Origin: Paulinella micropora
Taxonomy: Eukaryota; Cercozoa; Imbricatea; Euglyphida; Paulinellidae
Assembly: GCA_019918135.1 (NCBI GenBank)
Contig: WBZZ01003746.1
Location: 15,001 to 79,000 of the forward strand
Length of the DNA: 64,000 nucleotides
Direction: 5' to 3'
Positions 32,559-42,145 of this stretch are shown here, in pieces. Within the stretch, counting starts at the first letter, position 1. Every line of letters begins with the position of its first letter. A program made the position numbers and the translations under genes. Under the pieces are notes generated by a model. That model was not told the origin of the DNA, did not search any database, and saw nothing but the letters and a program-made list of their open reading frames with translations.

Positions 32559-33811
32559 ATGAGTCACCAAAGAAATTTGATCGCACAAAATCCTGTCGGA
32601 GACTTCGTAAATGTCAAAGTCGGGTATGACCGCCACATTGAAACCAATAATATGAAAACCGCCTTTGGTGAAGCATTAACCAGTTCATTAACTCCAGTCT
32701 TACAGGAAATCTTTCCATACACCATCAATACTCGGATATGGACGAAAACAGAAGCGAAGGCGACCGTTTCATTTAGCAGTAATATGGTTGAATTAAAAAC
32801 AACAGCAGATACTACTGCTAATGCGGTATTGACGAGTAAAAAAACAATAAAATACAGAACAGGTATGGGTGTCTTAGCCCGCTTCACTGCCTTATGGACT
32901 ACTGATGAAACTAAGAATTATAGTTCATTTATTGGTATTGGTGATAATGATTTACAAAATGGTTTCTATTTCTACAAAAACAGAGATGCTGGTATGAATA
33001 TTTACATTGTAAGGGAGGAGTGCCTACCTTGGTTCAACAAGCTGGATGGAATGACCCCTGTGATGGAACAGGCGATATGCCCTTACTGGATTGGACGAAG
33101 GGAAATGTATTTCAAATTCAATTTCAGTATTTGGGCTTTGGTGCTATTAAGTTTTCAATTGAGAATCCAACAACGGGCGAATTCCAGCAAGTCCATATGA
33201 TTAAGTATGCGAATGCCAATACTGGTGTCAGTCTGCGAAATACAACTCTCCCATTTGTAGCACGTATCTACAATGTCAATCCAGGAAATGGAGTACAAAG
33301 TTTGAAAACGGCTAGTTGTAGTATGTTTATTGAGGGAACTAACACTATTAATACAAGTATATCAAACGAAGCGGAAGGAGATGAAAAGGCGAACACTACT
33401 GAAAGTCCAATTCTCAGCATAAAAAATAAAACACTTTTTAATGGTGGTGCGACCAATTATTCAATTGTTTACCCAACTCTCGTAAGCATATCAAACGAGG
33501 ATGCCAAAGTTAATATAGTGCGAATTGTGAAAACGACTGGAGCACTTACGGCGGAGAACTTTGCTGATATTGATGCCACAACTTCAATCGTATCAAAGGA
33601 CACCGCTGCGACTGCTCTCGGTGGTGCCACTATAACGGACGTCATTCTTAAACTTTATGTTAATGCTACTTCTAGCCAACTTATTGACCTGCGAACTTAC
33701 GATGTTCAACTATCTCCCGGCGAAAATCTAACATTTTTACAAAAGTCTGTATCAACTGTTGCTAATGGAGGAAATGTGAGTGTTATAGTCAATTTCTTAG
33801 AAGATCACTAG
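32559..33811 (+). mobile_element. PLV second large virion protein, unrecognised
   Basis: The region encodes about 415 residues in adjacent frames, beginning MSHQRNLIAQNPVGDFVNVK. It contains IFPYTINTRIWTKTEAKATV, TGMGVLARFTALWTTDETKN and beta-rich segments with NPGNGVQSLKTASCSMFIEG and ISNEDAKVNIVRIVKTTGAL, and ends NVSVIVNFLEDH. The beta-sandwich-like composition and the place right after the major capsid gene suggest a capsid-attached or vertex protein. PLVs often carry such a gene, but I cannot name a family. Fossil, about one break. Confidence 0.5.
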
Positions 33812-33842
33812 TAGGGGCAAGCCCCTACAACCCCCTTTGCGG
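33811..33842 (+). repeat. Palindromic intergenic module (copy d)
   Basis: GTAGGGGCAAGCCCCTAC is a perfect 8-bp stem with AA loop. It is followed by AACCCCC and GCGG. The module starts immediately after the stop codon (33809-33811) and lies between two convergent genes, which is consistent with a bidirectional terminator. Confidence 0.65.
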
Positions 33843-33865
33843 AAGCCAAAAAAAATACAAAGACT

Positions 33866-34141
33866 TTACAAATACTTCTTCAATTCATCCTTATTCTGGA
33901 CCCACGGCTGACGGACTAACCATTCAATATATGGCTTATCAATCTTTGCGATGTCTTCTATTTTTTTGCCTTTGTATTTGCCGAAATGAAACACGTCTTT
34001 CGGTTGAGATGCTTTTCTTTCTTCAATAGCTTGAATTTCTTCGTGGATTACCTTTTGAACATCGGCGAGAGAAAATGATTTCTTTTTGTTTTCGATTGAG
34101 AGTTGTTCAAACTTCTCGCACAGTTTCGTGAGGGTAGACAT
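33866..34141 (-). mobile_element. Small PLV protein with ExoX C-terminal-like domain
   Basis: A 91-residue protein opening MSTLTKLCEKFEQLSIENKK, with a helical N-terminal half. The C-terminal half reads FHFGKYKGKKIEDIAKIDKP and then YIEWLVRQPW. The pattern FGKYKGK.(I/L)ED.....YI.WL is that of the exodeoxyribonuclease X C-terminal / DUF3820-type domain, seen in phage and viral nucleases and as a stand-alone module. No nuclease domain is attached. It is convergent with the virion gene and divergent from the lipase (55-base spacer). It looks whole. Confidence 0.6.
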
Positions 34142-34196
34142 AGTAGGGTATATAGTAGGCAGTATTAAAAAAAAAAAATTAAATAATTAATATAGG

Positions 34197-34823
34197 ATGA
34201 GTGAGTGGATAAAGTTCGTTAAGGCTTACTCTGCTAAGCATAATATAAGCTATGGGGAGGCATTGAAAAAAGCTGGTAAGGAATGGAAAGGACAAGCCCT
34301 TTCAAACCCCCGGCGGGGTCGTAGGGGGAGCAGGCCCCTACAGGGCGGCAGTGCGGAGTTGTCAGAGGATGTCTATTTGTCGCGGGCGGATAGAAAAGGG
34401 GCTGACGGATGGAAACCAGTCGCTAGCAAAGAAAAATCAACGGTGTATGAAAAAGATGGCAAAGCTATTGTCGCATTCAGAGGAAGTGCGGATAAGAGGG
34501 ACCTGCTAACTGATGTCGCATTGGTGAAGGGAGTATTAAAAATGACTCCGAGATATAAAGAAGAGCAGAAGCTGGTTAATGAAGTCATAAAGAAATATGG
34601 TAAGGATAATTTAGAGCTGACGGGCCATAGCCTTGGAGGAACGATTGCGAAAGACTTAGGCAGACAGACGGGTGTGAAGGCGACGACATACAACAAAGGT
34701 AGTAGCACGAAGGACCTCATTGAAGGAGTGATTGACCGAGTAGCCACGAGGGTAAACCCGAAAGGGAAGAGGGCGAAGACCGCGAAGCCAATCACGAACT
34801 ACCGAACCGCGTTTCATTGTTAG
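34197..34823 (+). mobile_element. PLV class 3 lipase-like protein
   Basis: The N-terminus, MSEWIKFVKAYSAKHNISYG, leading into EALKKAGKEWKG, resembles the short W...VK..........SY.EALK.A...WK motif at the start of several PLV and giant-virus virion proteins. The lipase core shows IVAFRGSADKRDLLTDVALV (oxyanion strand) and LELTGHSLGGTIAKDLGRQT with the nucleophile serine at about residue 144. A palindromic module (34288-34342) lies in frame between the two. It may help the virus breach host membranes. Fossil; the C-terminal end is unclear. Confidence 0.7.
34288..34342 (+). repeat. Three-hairpin palindromic module in frame inside the lipase gene (copy e)
   Basis: AAAGGACAAGCCCTTT, then CCCCCGGCGGGG, then GTAGGGGGAGCAGGCCCCTAC read in pairs as stems. 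It is translated as KGQALSNPRRGRRGSRPLQG, clearly related to the insert in the protease gene (FKPHRRGRRGG). Confidence 0.75.
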
Positions 34824-34929
34824 GGGCGACGGCGGTAAATACTAAGTTAGTGAAGCCGACGAGGGGCGTTCATACGATTAGAAGCTTCAAAGGTAAAGGA
34901 GCTAAAAAAAATATATCTATAATTGAGCT

Positions 34930-37509
34930 TTAACTTCTGATGTTGAAACCGAGCGGGATGCTGTCGTTATCGTTAATAAACTCGCGGCCCGCCCATTTAT
35001 TCTCATTAACTTGTTTTTTAATGTTTTGGTTGTGTATTATACCAAAATGCGGGACTTGTTGCTGTTTGCTGTTTCTGTTCATATGTATTTTTTTCATTTG
35101 GAAGTCCTTAACATTTTCAACCGACCCGCCTTTATCCATCTTATCAAATATAGCGTTGAGTTGCTTAGCCTCCAAGCCTTTACCACGAAAGTGAAAATAT
35201 TTTTTAACACCGCTTACCACTTCAATATGAACTCCTTTCGCTAAGTCGTTCTTGGTCATTCCTTCCGTAAAGGCATCCTTCGTTGTAAATTCTAACATAT
35301 ACAATTTCGGAGCTATCCACGAGGCTCTTATAATTTTACATCCATCGCCTAAATCGTCTCCAATACCTCCTAATTTTTTATTACCCATATTCTTTACATA
35401 CTTGGCACATCTCGCGTGGATTTGTAAGCTGTCAGTATCGGTGTAATAAAAGTCGTCGGTAATGCTTCCATTCGGGTTAGCCTCCTTCATATAGTTGTAC
35501 GTATTACGACGGCTGTATGCTAGTATGAATGCCCCGTAGTGTGTCGGCTTTGTTATGCTATCTTCTAATATCACTGGATTGCGAGGGAGGCCTGTTAAAT
35601 ACCATATGTCCTTTCCATCCTTATCGACGAATTTTACTATGTCGGTTATTTGGTTGCGGTTCCAAAATTTCCAGTATTCGTCATTGGTGGTTATATATGC
35701 CGTTTTTGAAGGTATGGGTTTTTGTATCATCTTGCCGTATAGACTATTCATAAACAACTTGGCGAGCAAATATTGTGGGGTACCTTTCTCCGCATCTTCC
35801 TTCGCCTTGAACATATCGTCTATGTATTTGGCAAAGACTTGCTCTCCGCGGACGGAGTAGTATCCTTTATGAATGCTGACCATATAACCCTCGGCTACCA
35901 TATCGGTGATATCTACACTCGTAAGCCATTGGTCCTTCATATCTTCTAGCCGCCATTTAAGAGAACCCATGCGGTCTCGCTGTCCGATTCTGGAGTGTAG
36001 TATATTTTTCGGAGAAATGTAGTCGAGGTTATAGATACCGAGTGGAAGGTTTCGCGGGTCGAACGGTCCAATCGTTTCTATTATGTCGCCGACCATAAAG
36101 TCGTTTAACATCGCGGTTGGATATAGAGAGACTACGTCGGCATCCACGAGATAATCGTCTATGTCGTCAAAGGTTATCTGCTTTTGTAGGTATTGTTCAT
36201 ACTGCTTAGAAATAAACCGCCTCTTAGATGGATAAGTCTTTCCGCCGATAATCGCTTTTCTAAATGCTAACTCTTCCTTTATCTTTGGAAGTCTTACCTC
36301 ATATTTTTTGTGTATGTATTTTTTCCATATATTGAAAGCCAGGCTGGAAGTTGAGATATATGATGAAATATTGAATTTATGAGTAGAGTATATGGCGGTG
36401 TTTATTTTGTCGTATAACTCCTTTAAACCCATAACATCGTTTTTCAAATAGTCTAAGCACTCTTGCCTCGTCTTGTTGTCCATATCCTCCCATCTGCTGG
36501 CTTTCGTGTCGTGGTCAAAGTCTCCCTTCATAACGACGCAACCCATACTTGCAAGATTGGCTTTTAGACTTCCTTGAGTATGCTTACACATATCCCACAT
36601 CTTAATATTTTCAAACTCTAAACAGATGATAGAGCCGTTATTAATTTTTGATTCCTTAATCTTAATACCTCTTCTTATTAATTCTTGGTGTATGAAGTAG
36701 TGGTCAAAGTTCGCCCCGTTAAAAGCATTAACATAGAGTATCGGCGGATGGTCATTTTTCTCATTTCTTCTTCTACCTCGTTTGAGTGGTTTTACCCATC
36801 CCTCCTTTATCTTCTTGCCTCGTTCGATTAATAAGTCGACGAATTTACTTATACAATCCTTGCCGGCTATGTATTGAAAGCCTTCACTGCCTTGTGTGTA
36901 TCCGACTATGTAGCAGTCGTGGATATCGTAGCCGTCTGCTATTTCTTTTTTCCTCCATGTTTCTAAGTCGTAATGAATTATGCTGTCGTTGTTGATGCGG
37001 TCTTCTGGGTAGAAGTCAATCAGTAAGCATCTTTTATCATTCTTTTTTAACCGTCTATCTACGAAGTGCTTTCTGTTAAGGTCGCAGGTATGCTTATTAA
37101 TATAAACTCGTAGACAGTCCTCGCATTTCTTTTTAAACTGTTTTTCTAGTCCATAATAGTGGTTATTTTCTAGAAATATTAGTTTGTCCGCCTCTTCGCA
37201 ATCATTACTAGTTCGTATGACGTCCTTTGTTATCGCATTTGTTAATTCGTATGTTTTACCTTCTTTTATGTATTTGTTCAAGATTTCGACTGCGATGGAA
37301 AACGGTGTAGGCGAATTAGGTTCAAGTTTAAACTCGCTTCTAATATCATTACATCTCTTCTTATTTAGCGGGTCTGTCGAGTATATCCTTACATAGGAAG
37401 AATAAGCAGTTATTATTTTTACTCGGTGGTGATATCTTTCTACCCTCTTCAACTTTTTCCCGCTTCTCCTTTTTTCCCTCATAGCATCCTCCGCCGTTCT
37501 CTTGAACAA
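34930..37509 (-). mobile_element. PLV protein-primed family B DNA polymerase (first copy, looks whole)
   Basis: 859 residues. Exonuclease motifs: HYDLETW (about 179-185), NGANFDHYF (264-272) and DYLKNDVMGL (353-362). A palm insertion region is followed by motif A DADVVSLYP (456-464), motif B KLFMNSLYGK (584-593), motif C YTDTDSL (689-695) and the KLYMLEF (735-741) strand. The order and the long region between exonuclease and motif A fit protein-primed PolB of Polintons, PLVs and virophages, which replicates linear DNA from a terminal protein. It lies opposite to the capsid genes, as is common. Part of this gene is repeated twice more at 47097-48213 and 48214-50344. Confidence 0.9.
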
Positions 37510-37759
37510 ATATTATTTTAACATATTTGATATCTCTTTCGTATCCATTCTCGCCCGCTTCTATGTTGCTTATGTTGAACTCGTTAAGAGCATCCATAAA
37601 CTTGGTGTCATATTCGCGGAGTAAGAAAGAGTTAGATGTTTGCTTTTTTAAATAGTGGTCGTATCTTTCCCCAGGTATGGTGCTGTATGTTATAGATACG
37701 TGAACATCGGCATTATTCGTCATACCTTGACTCCTCGCATTTCTGATGGCTGGTATCAA
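37361..37759 (-). mobile_element. Region upstream of polymerase, 132 aa frame (possible N-terminal/terminal-protein part)
   Basis: Encodes MIPAIRNARSQGMTNNADVH, VSITYSTIPGERYDHYLKKQ and a C-terminal lysine/glutamate tail. It overlaps the polymerase frame and runs in the same direction. In related elements the polymerase gene has a long N-terminal extension that may include the priming protein; this region occupies that place. Unrecognised and low in detail. Copies at 46847-47245 (+) and 50196-50594 (-). Confidence 0.4.
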
Positions 37760-37845
37760 TACTTTCTCTTCCAGTCTGTCAGTATCGTAGAAACTAATAT
37801 TTAGGTCCTTAAATTTGTAGGTTAGAGAGTTCAGACGATTGTTTC

Positions 37846-38058
37846 TTATGACCTTATAATCGTATGCTCTAAATTCTCGCCTCTTCGCTTCCCGCGTCTT
37901 AGCCTCGCGGAGATTTGCTCTCGTATTGCTACGGATGTTTGATAAAGTTCCCGGCGGTTTCTTCTATCTTTCGTTTCAACCTTTCTAAGCTTAGCCTTAG
38001 CTTGAAGTAGCTCCACGTGTCTTTTGTTTGGTCTTGGTGGTAGTTGTGGTTTGGACAT
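37846..38058 (-). mobile_element. Small basic protein upstream of polymerase, 70 aa
   Basis: Opens MSKPQLPPRPNKRHVELLQA, then KAKLRKVETKDRRNRRELYQ and a basic RLRRGKRRGE tail. It is strongly basic and helical, in the polymerase direction and just inside the AT-rich 5' region. It may be the true start of the polymerase locus or a DNA-binding protein. Copies at 46548-46760 (+) and 50681-50893 (-). Confidence 0.45.
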
Positions 38059-38192
38059 TTTACAGTTATGTATATCTTAGGTAAGATACTTTTTCTAAAA
38101 ATAATTAATTAATGTTTTTACCGTTATTATATGGCGCGTATGTCTTTAGATGAAAAATATTTTTACCTGGACCGAAAAAAAATTATATGGGC

Positions 38193-38394
38193 TTAAACCT
38201 GTATTTTACTCAGTCTATCTTCCAGCTCTTGTATCTTCCTTTTATATTCCTCTAGTTCTCGCTTTTGCTTTAATGCTTTTGCTTTTCTTTCCTCCTTCAG
38301 CCTTTCTTGGTGGCGGTAGTAGTATGCGAGAGCCTTCTCCGAAGTTATTTCTCTTTCGTCTTGCTTCTCCTTCGTAAATTTTTGGTCTTGGCAT
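38193..38394 (-). mobile_element. PLV small charged coiled-coil protein
   Basis: The ATG at 38394 opens MPRPKIYEGEARRK. The region also encodes ALAYYYRHQERLKEERKAKA and YKRKIQELEDRLSKIQV, a basic coiled coil. A YY(R/K).(H/N)....(K/R)..R pattern after MPRPK is common in short DNA-associated proteins of giant viruses and PLVs. Fossil, about one break. Copies at 46212-46413 (+) and 51028-51229 (-). Confidence 0.45.
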
Positions 38395-38536
38395 CTTCTA
38401 TTATATTATAGTTTATATATTTTTATAAATGTAAAATAATTAATTAAATTATTCCTTTTCGATTTATCTCCTTCGTCGATAGCTGTCTCTTTGATTTCTT
38501 ATGATGTTGAATTTGATGATTTGGGCTGAATAACCT
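38395..38536. other. AT-rich end region of the PLV, no gene seen
   Basis: Contains ATAATTAATTAAATTATT and TATATATTTTTATAAATG, probably the promoter of the small leftward gene. The PLV coding area ends here. Repeated in the two other copies. Confidence 0.5.
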
Positions 38537-38730
38537 TTTTTAGGCGGGGCATTTTTCTTAAAAAATGACCCCCTAAAAAAGGTACTTATTTATTTCGGTA
38601 AAGTAAAAAATGTATTATAACTGTAAGGATGTTAAAAAACGGGGGGTTAAATCAATAGATAGGATGAAAAGGGATGGAGTGGAGATAGTTTCGGTAAAAA
38701 ACTTGATGACCCCCTAAAAAAGGTACTTAC
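38537..38730. repeat. Inverted and direct copies of a GACCCCCTAAAAAAGGTAC motif
   Basis: CCTTTTTTAGGCGGGGC and the reverse-oriented GACCCCCTAAAAAAGGTAC form an imperfect palindrome at 38538-38587. The same 19-mer recurs at 38708-38726, right at a splice-donor-like GTAAGT on the minus strand. It marks the border between the PLV and the next, host-like sequence. Confidence 0.55.
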
Positions 38731-39016
38731 CTTCTATTAAGTTCCTTTTTATAATTGAGCTCGTAAGGGTTAGACCTCCGGTCGTAATACAAGCCTGCCG
38801 CACCGGCGTGACACTAATTAAACTTGAATCTATCATAAGTTTACTTACTACTACTACTAATATATCATAGCCTGAGGCTGACTGCCGCAAAAGTTGAAGC
38901 ATCCGTATGATTTTTGGCGCTGCCGGGCCGCACCACAACTTGAAGTCACGAGTCCACTTGAACTTGAAAGTTACTATCACAGGCTGAGGCGCGGCATCCG
39001 GCGCAATTGATGTCAT
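38731..39016 (-). CDS. Putative first exon, 95 codons, with consensus splice donor
   Basis: From ATG 39016 on the minus strand the frame reads MTSIAPDAAPQPVIVTFKFK, then WTRDFKLWCGPAAPKIIRML, and stays open to GAAG|GTAAGTACC, a consensus 5' splice site (donor GT at 38729-38730). Its codon pattern differs from the PLV and it has no viral hallmarks. It is therefore either a host exon next to the element or an unrelated frame. No acceptor partner is identified. Copies at 45590-45875 (+) and 51566-51851 (-). I do not recognise a domain. Confidence 0.35.
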
Positions 39017-39298
39017 TACATTAATACCAGGCCGCAGTATCCGTTAATATATACTCACTGTTACGCGGGTAGTAATAGCTAGAAATTAAACGTTTTCAGT
39101 TTTCAAGCCTGACGGTTGCTCGCCGCCGGAACTTTTGTTTATTCAGTGAATTTCAGTGAAACTAATTCGAGCCATTCTGAATGTTTCAAAGTTATCCTAG
39201 ATAGTAAGCAATATTATTAATATTAAAAGTGATTTCATTGCAAGTGCAAGAGCAACTGCACAGTGAAGTTCAGTGAATTGAATACATATTATACCTAC
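39017..39298. other. Host-like non-coding DNA upstream of the putative exon
   Basis: Includes TATATACTCACTGTTACGCG and several TCAGTGAATTTCAGTGAA direct repeats. No frame. It could hold the promoter or 5' UTR of the exon at 38731-39016. Confidence 0.35.
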
Positions 39299-39600
39299 AT
39301 ACATCCACACATCCACACATACATACATACATACATACATACATACATACATACACACACACATACACACACATACATACATACATACATAGTGTCATAC
39401 ATACATACAGACATACATACATAGTGTCATACACACATACATACATACATACACATAAACATAGGGCACACATACATACATACATACATACATGCATACA
39501 TACATGCATGCATGCATACATACATACATACATACATACACGCATGCATACATGCATACATGCATACATGCATACATATTTACATATATACATACGTACA

Positions 39601-39631
<31 letters not shown>

Positions 39632-39709
39632 GCATACGCACGTATACATGAATACATACATACATACATACACACATGCATACATGCATACATACGTACG
39701 TATGTACAT

Positions 39710-39756
<47 letters not shown>

Positions 39757-40064
39757 AACATATACACACATATATATATATGTATATATATACATGCATA
39801 CATACATACATACATACATGCATGCATACATACATACATAAACACAAATACACATACATACATACATACATACACGCATGCATACATGCATGCATGCATA
39901 CATGCATACATACATACATACATACATACATACGTACATACAACATACATACATACATACATATGCATACGCACGTATACAGGAATACATACATACGTAC
40001 GTACATACACACATACATACATACATACATACACACACAAATATATATATATATATATATATAA
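39299..40064. repeat. (TACA)n compound microsatellite, about 765 bp (copy 1)
   Basis: TACA units are interrupted by TGCA, CACG, GTAC and CACA variants and end in a (TA)n run. All long open frames over it are Tyr-Ile-His-Thr or Met-Tyr-Val-Cys repeats. Copies lie at 44545-45310 (inverted) and 52135-52905. Confidence 0.95.
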
Positions 40065-40340
40065 ATATAAATAATAATACAAAATCTATGATAGGCCTGA
40101 TCATGTGTATTTCCTTTTTGTCCTATAAATATTTTCAAAAAAATAATACAAAAAACATGTGATAGGCCTGATCATATGTATTTCCTTTTTGTCCCGATCA
40201 GGGCCGGTCGGGTTAGTAATGCCATTTTGGTACTGTCATATTGGCATTAGACGTGAATATTCACGATCAGCCAAATTATACGTGTTTTGCGGTGTAACGG
40301 CATTTTTGTGGTCGTTGGTGGCACCAGGTGGCACCGTGTG
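40065..40340. repeat. Short direct repeat and palindrome-rich spacer
   Basis: ATAGGCCTGATCAT(G/A)TGTATTTCC followed by TTTTTGTCC occurs at 40091 and 40161. Palindromic GTGAATATTCAC at 40253-40264 and AATGCC...GGCATT pairs follow. No gene. The TTTTTGTCC phrase reappears near 56300 in the giant-virus-like region. Confidence 0.5.
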
Positions 40341-41130
40341 ATACGGGCGAAAAAGGCAGTAGTTGTTGCAATTTCGGCAATGCCGAAATGTCCTTGGGTG
40401 GTGCCCCTTTCGGCCGTATCACACCGGTGGCACCATTCACCACTTTTTTCAGGCCACAGTTTGAGACATCTGCCACGGGGTTGGACCCTGCCACCTGGGG
40501 GGAGGGAGTGTTTTTTGCCCCTTCCTGAAAAGTTGTGGATAAACTTCCCGACTTCACGTCTCATAGCCACATTTTGTGGTGGAAATTCACGGTAAACGGG
40601 CGAAAAAGGCAATAGTCGCTGCAATTTCGGCAAAATGCAGAAATGTTCCTGTGTGGTGCCCCTTTCGGCCGTATCACCCCGGTGGCACCATTCGCCTCTC
40701 TTTTCAAGCCATAGTTTGAGACATCTGCCACGGGGTTGGACCCTGCCACCTGGGGGAAGGGAGTGTTTTTTGCCCCTTCCTGAAAAGTTGTGGATAAATT
40801 TCCCGACTTCACGTCTCATAGCCACATTTTGTGGTGGAAATTCACGGTAAACGGGCGAAAAAGGCAGTAGTAGCCGCAACTTCGGCAAAATGCCGAAATG
40901 TCCTTGGGTGGCACCCCTTTCGGCCGTATCACCCCGGTGGCACCATTCACTACTTTTTTCAGGCCATAGTTTGAGACATCTGCCACGGGTCTGGCCCCTG
41001 CCGCCTGGGGGGGAGGGGGTTTTTTGCCCCTTCCTGAAAAGTTGTGGATAAACTTCCCGACTTCACGTCTCATAGCCACATTTTGTGGTGGAAATTCACT
41101 GTAAACGGGCGAAAAAGGCAGTAGTCACCG
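40341..41130. repeat. Tandem repeat, three-plus units of about 253 bp (copy 1)
   Basis: GGGCGAAAAAGGCA(G/A)TAGT starts units near 40347, 40598, 40853 and 41106. Each unit contains CCCCTTTCGGCCGTATCAC, TTTGAGACATCTGCCACGGG, CCCCTTCCTGAAAAGTTGTG and GTGGAAATTCACGGTAAACG. The unit has several internal inverted repeats. Frames over it are periodic and not taken as genes. Copies: 43470-44275 inverted, 53178-53965. Confidence 0.85.
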
Positions 41131-41529
41131 CAATTTCTGCAAAATGCAGAAATGTCCTTGGTTGGTGCCCCTTTCGGCTGTATCACACTGGTGGCACCGG
41201 GTGGCGAGGTTATGTGAGAACGCGCCTGGTTTTTCTGGTGGTAGTGGCGAACTTTGCGGCCGTCCCCTGCAGCCGCCCGTGGTCCGTTTTGGATGGGATA
41301 GGTGGCATTCGACGCGCCATGTCGAAATCTACCGGAATCTGCGATAAAAAAAATTGCGGTGGGCGGTGGCACCGGACCCGTCCCACAAGTGCGGGTCTCC
41401 TTATTTTTGGGATTAATACCAGCCACGAATTTTTTTTTAGCAAGCAGGCGCCGTGCTAAGTACGGTGTCGGCTTGGGCTCGCGGTGTGGTGTACTCTCGC
41501 CCACCGCTCACCGCAGGGATCTGGGACGT
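41131..41529. other. GC-rich spacer, no gene accepted
   Basis: Balanced to GC-rich. Open frames occur on both strands but none has protein-like features I can support. It is repeated exactly in the other two copies, apart from single-base differences. Confidence 0.4.
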
Positions 41530-41762
41530 GGCTACACTGGCTACACCCCCCCTTACCCTGGCTACTCCGACGCTGGCTACCCCCCCCCCCTACCCTGGCT
41601 ACTCCGACGCTGGCTACCCCCCCCCCCTACCCTGGCTACTCCGACGCTGGCTACCCCCCCCTACCCTGGCTACTCCGACGCTGGCTACCCCCCCCTACCC
41701 TGGCTACTCCGACGCTGGCTACCCCCCCCCCTACCCTGGCTACTCCCGCACTGGCTACACTG
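41530..41762. repeat. Minisatellite, 31-37 bp unit (copy 1)
   Basis: CTGGCTACTCCGACGCTGGC followed by TAC and a C-run of variable length and TACC, about six units. C-run length differs between the three copies of the block, as expected for slippage. Copies at 42845-43080 (inverted) and 54365-54600. Confidence 0.9.
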
Positions 41763-41951
41763 AAAATTTACCGCAAAAGCAAGCACCTGTCCTCTTGAGA
41801 CATCTGCCACTGGTCTGGCTCCCTGGCTCCCGGGGGAAAGGTAACTTTTTGCCCCCTCCCCAAAAGTTGTGGATAAACTTCCCGACTTCACGTCTCATAT
41901 CCACATTTTAGGGCGGAAATTCACGGAGAGTAGGAAATTTACCGCAAAAAC

Positions 41952-42145
41952 GAGTGGCTGGGATACCACAGCCCCGGGGTACTGGAGGAAGACGACCTGC
42001 TCCACGTTGACGAGGACAATTCCCACAGAGCCTGGCAATTCTACAGATGCTACGAGCACCTGTACTGGACGGCAGTGGAAGACAAACTCAACCGGCGCCT
42101 ACGGACTGTTTTCCAGCGCCTAGCTAGAGAGCTCAGCGCCTTGTA
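41952..42145 (+). pseudogene. Partial inverted copy of the 284-aa gene end
   Basis: Identical in sequence to the end of the gene at 55299-56153 (EWLGYHSPGVLEEDDLLHVD to the stop). It has no start or N-terminal part and is a by-product of the inverted duplication. Confidence 0.7.

Larger units (their letters stand above)
24301..38730. mobile_element. Polinton-like virus / virophage-type element (fossil)
   Basis: About 14 kb of AT-rich, gene-dense, intronless DNA. Parts: packaging ATPase pieces, fibre with S74 chaperone, membrane protein, small basic virion protein, adenain-like protease, penton, double-jelly-roll major capsid protein, second large virion protein, ExoX-C protein, lipase and protein-primed DNA polymerase B. 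I see no retroviral-type integrase and no clear terminal inverted repeats. The gene set is that of PLVs and virophages rather than animal Polintons. Polymerase, penton and several small genes look whole; overall about half a dozen breaks or rearrangements are visible, so it is decayed but not very old. Limits are approximate. Confidence 0.85.
35379..41953 (+). repeat. Copy 1 of a 6.6 kb segmental repeat
   Basis: Matches 48214-54791 in direct orientation over its whole length, and its part from about 36388 onward matches the inverted block 42653-48216. Only isolated base and repeat-length differences were seen by eye. It covers part of the polymerase gene, the upstream small genes, the putative exon and the non-coding repeats. 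Confidence 0.9.

Noticed and set aside
24301-38730. Classification as an animal Polinton/Maverick with retroviral-type integrase
   Set aside because: No integrase frame or terminal inverted repeat is seen, and the lipase, S74 fibre and capsid type fit PLVs better. An integrase outside the window cannot be excluded.
39299-40064. Long open frames of Tyr-Ile-His-Thr and Met-Tyr-Val-Cys repeats on both strands (also in the other two copies)
   Set aside because: They are pure translations of a four-base microsatellite, which is open in most frames.
40341-41130. Periodic frames of 80-210 codons in the 253-bp repeats, some with KSGSLSTTFQEGAKN segments
   Set aside because: They repeat with the DNA unit, occur on both strands and show no protein-like conservation pattern beyond the DNA repeat. 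A recently amplified gene fragment cannot be fully excluded.
40341-41762. CRISPR-like array
   Set aside because: The units are long contiguous tandem repeats without unique spacers, and the DNA is eukaryotic.
41302-41911. Proline-, leucine- and tyrosine-rich frames over the minisatellite
   Set aside because: Explained by the CTGGCTACTCCGACGCTGGC unit with C-runs; unit lengths vary between copies without keeping the frame.
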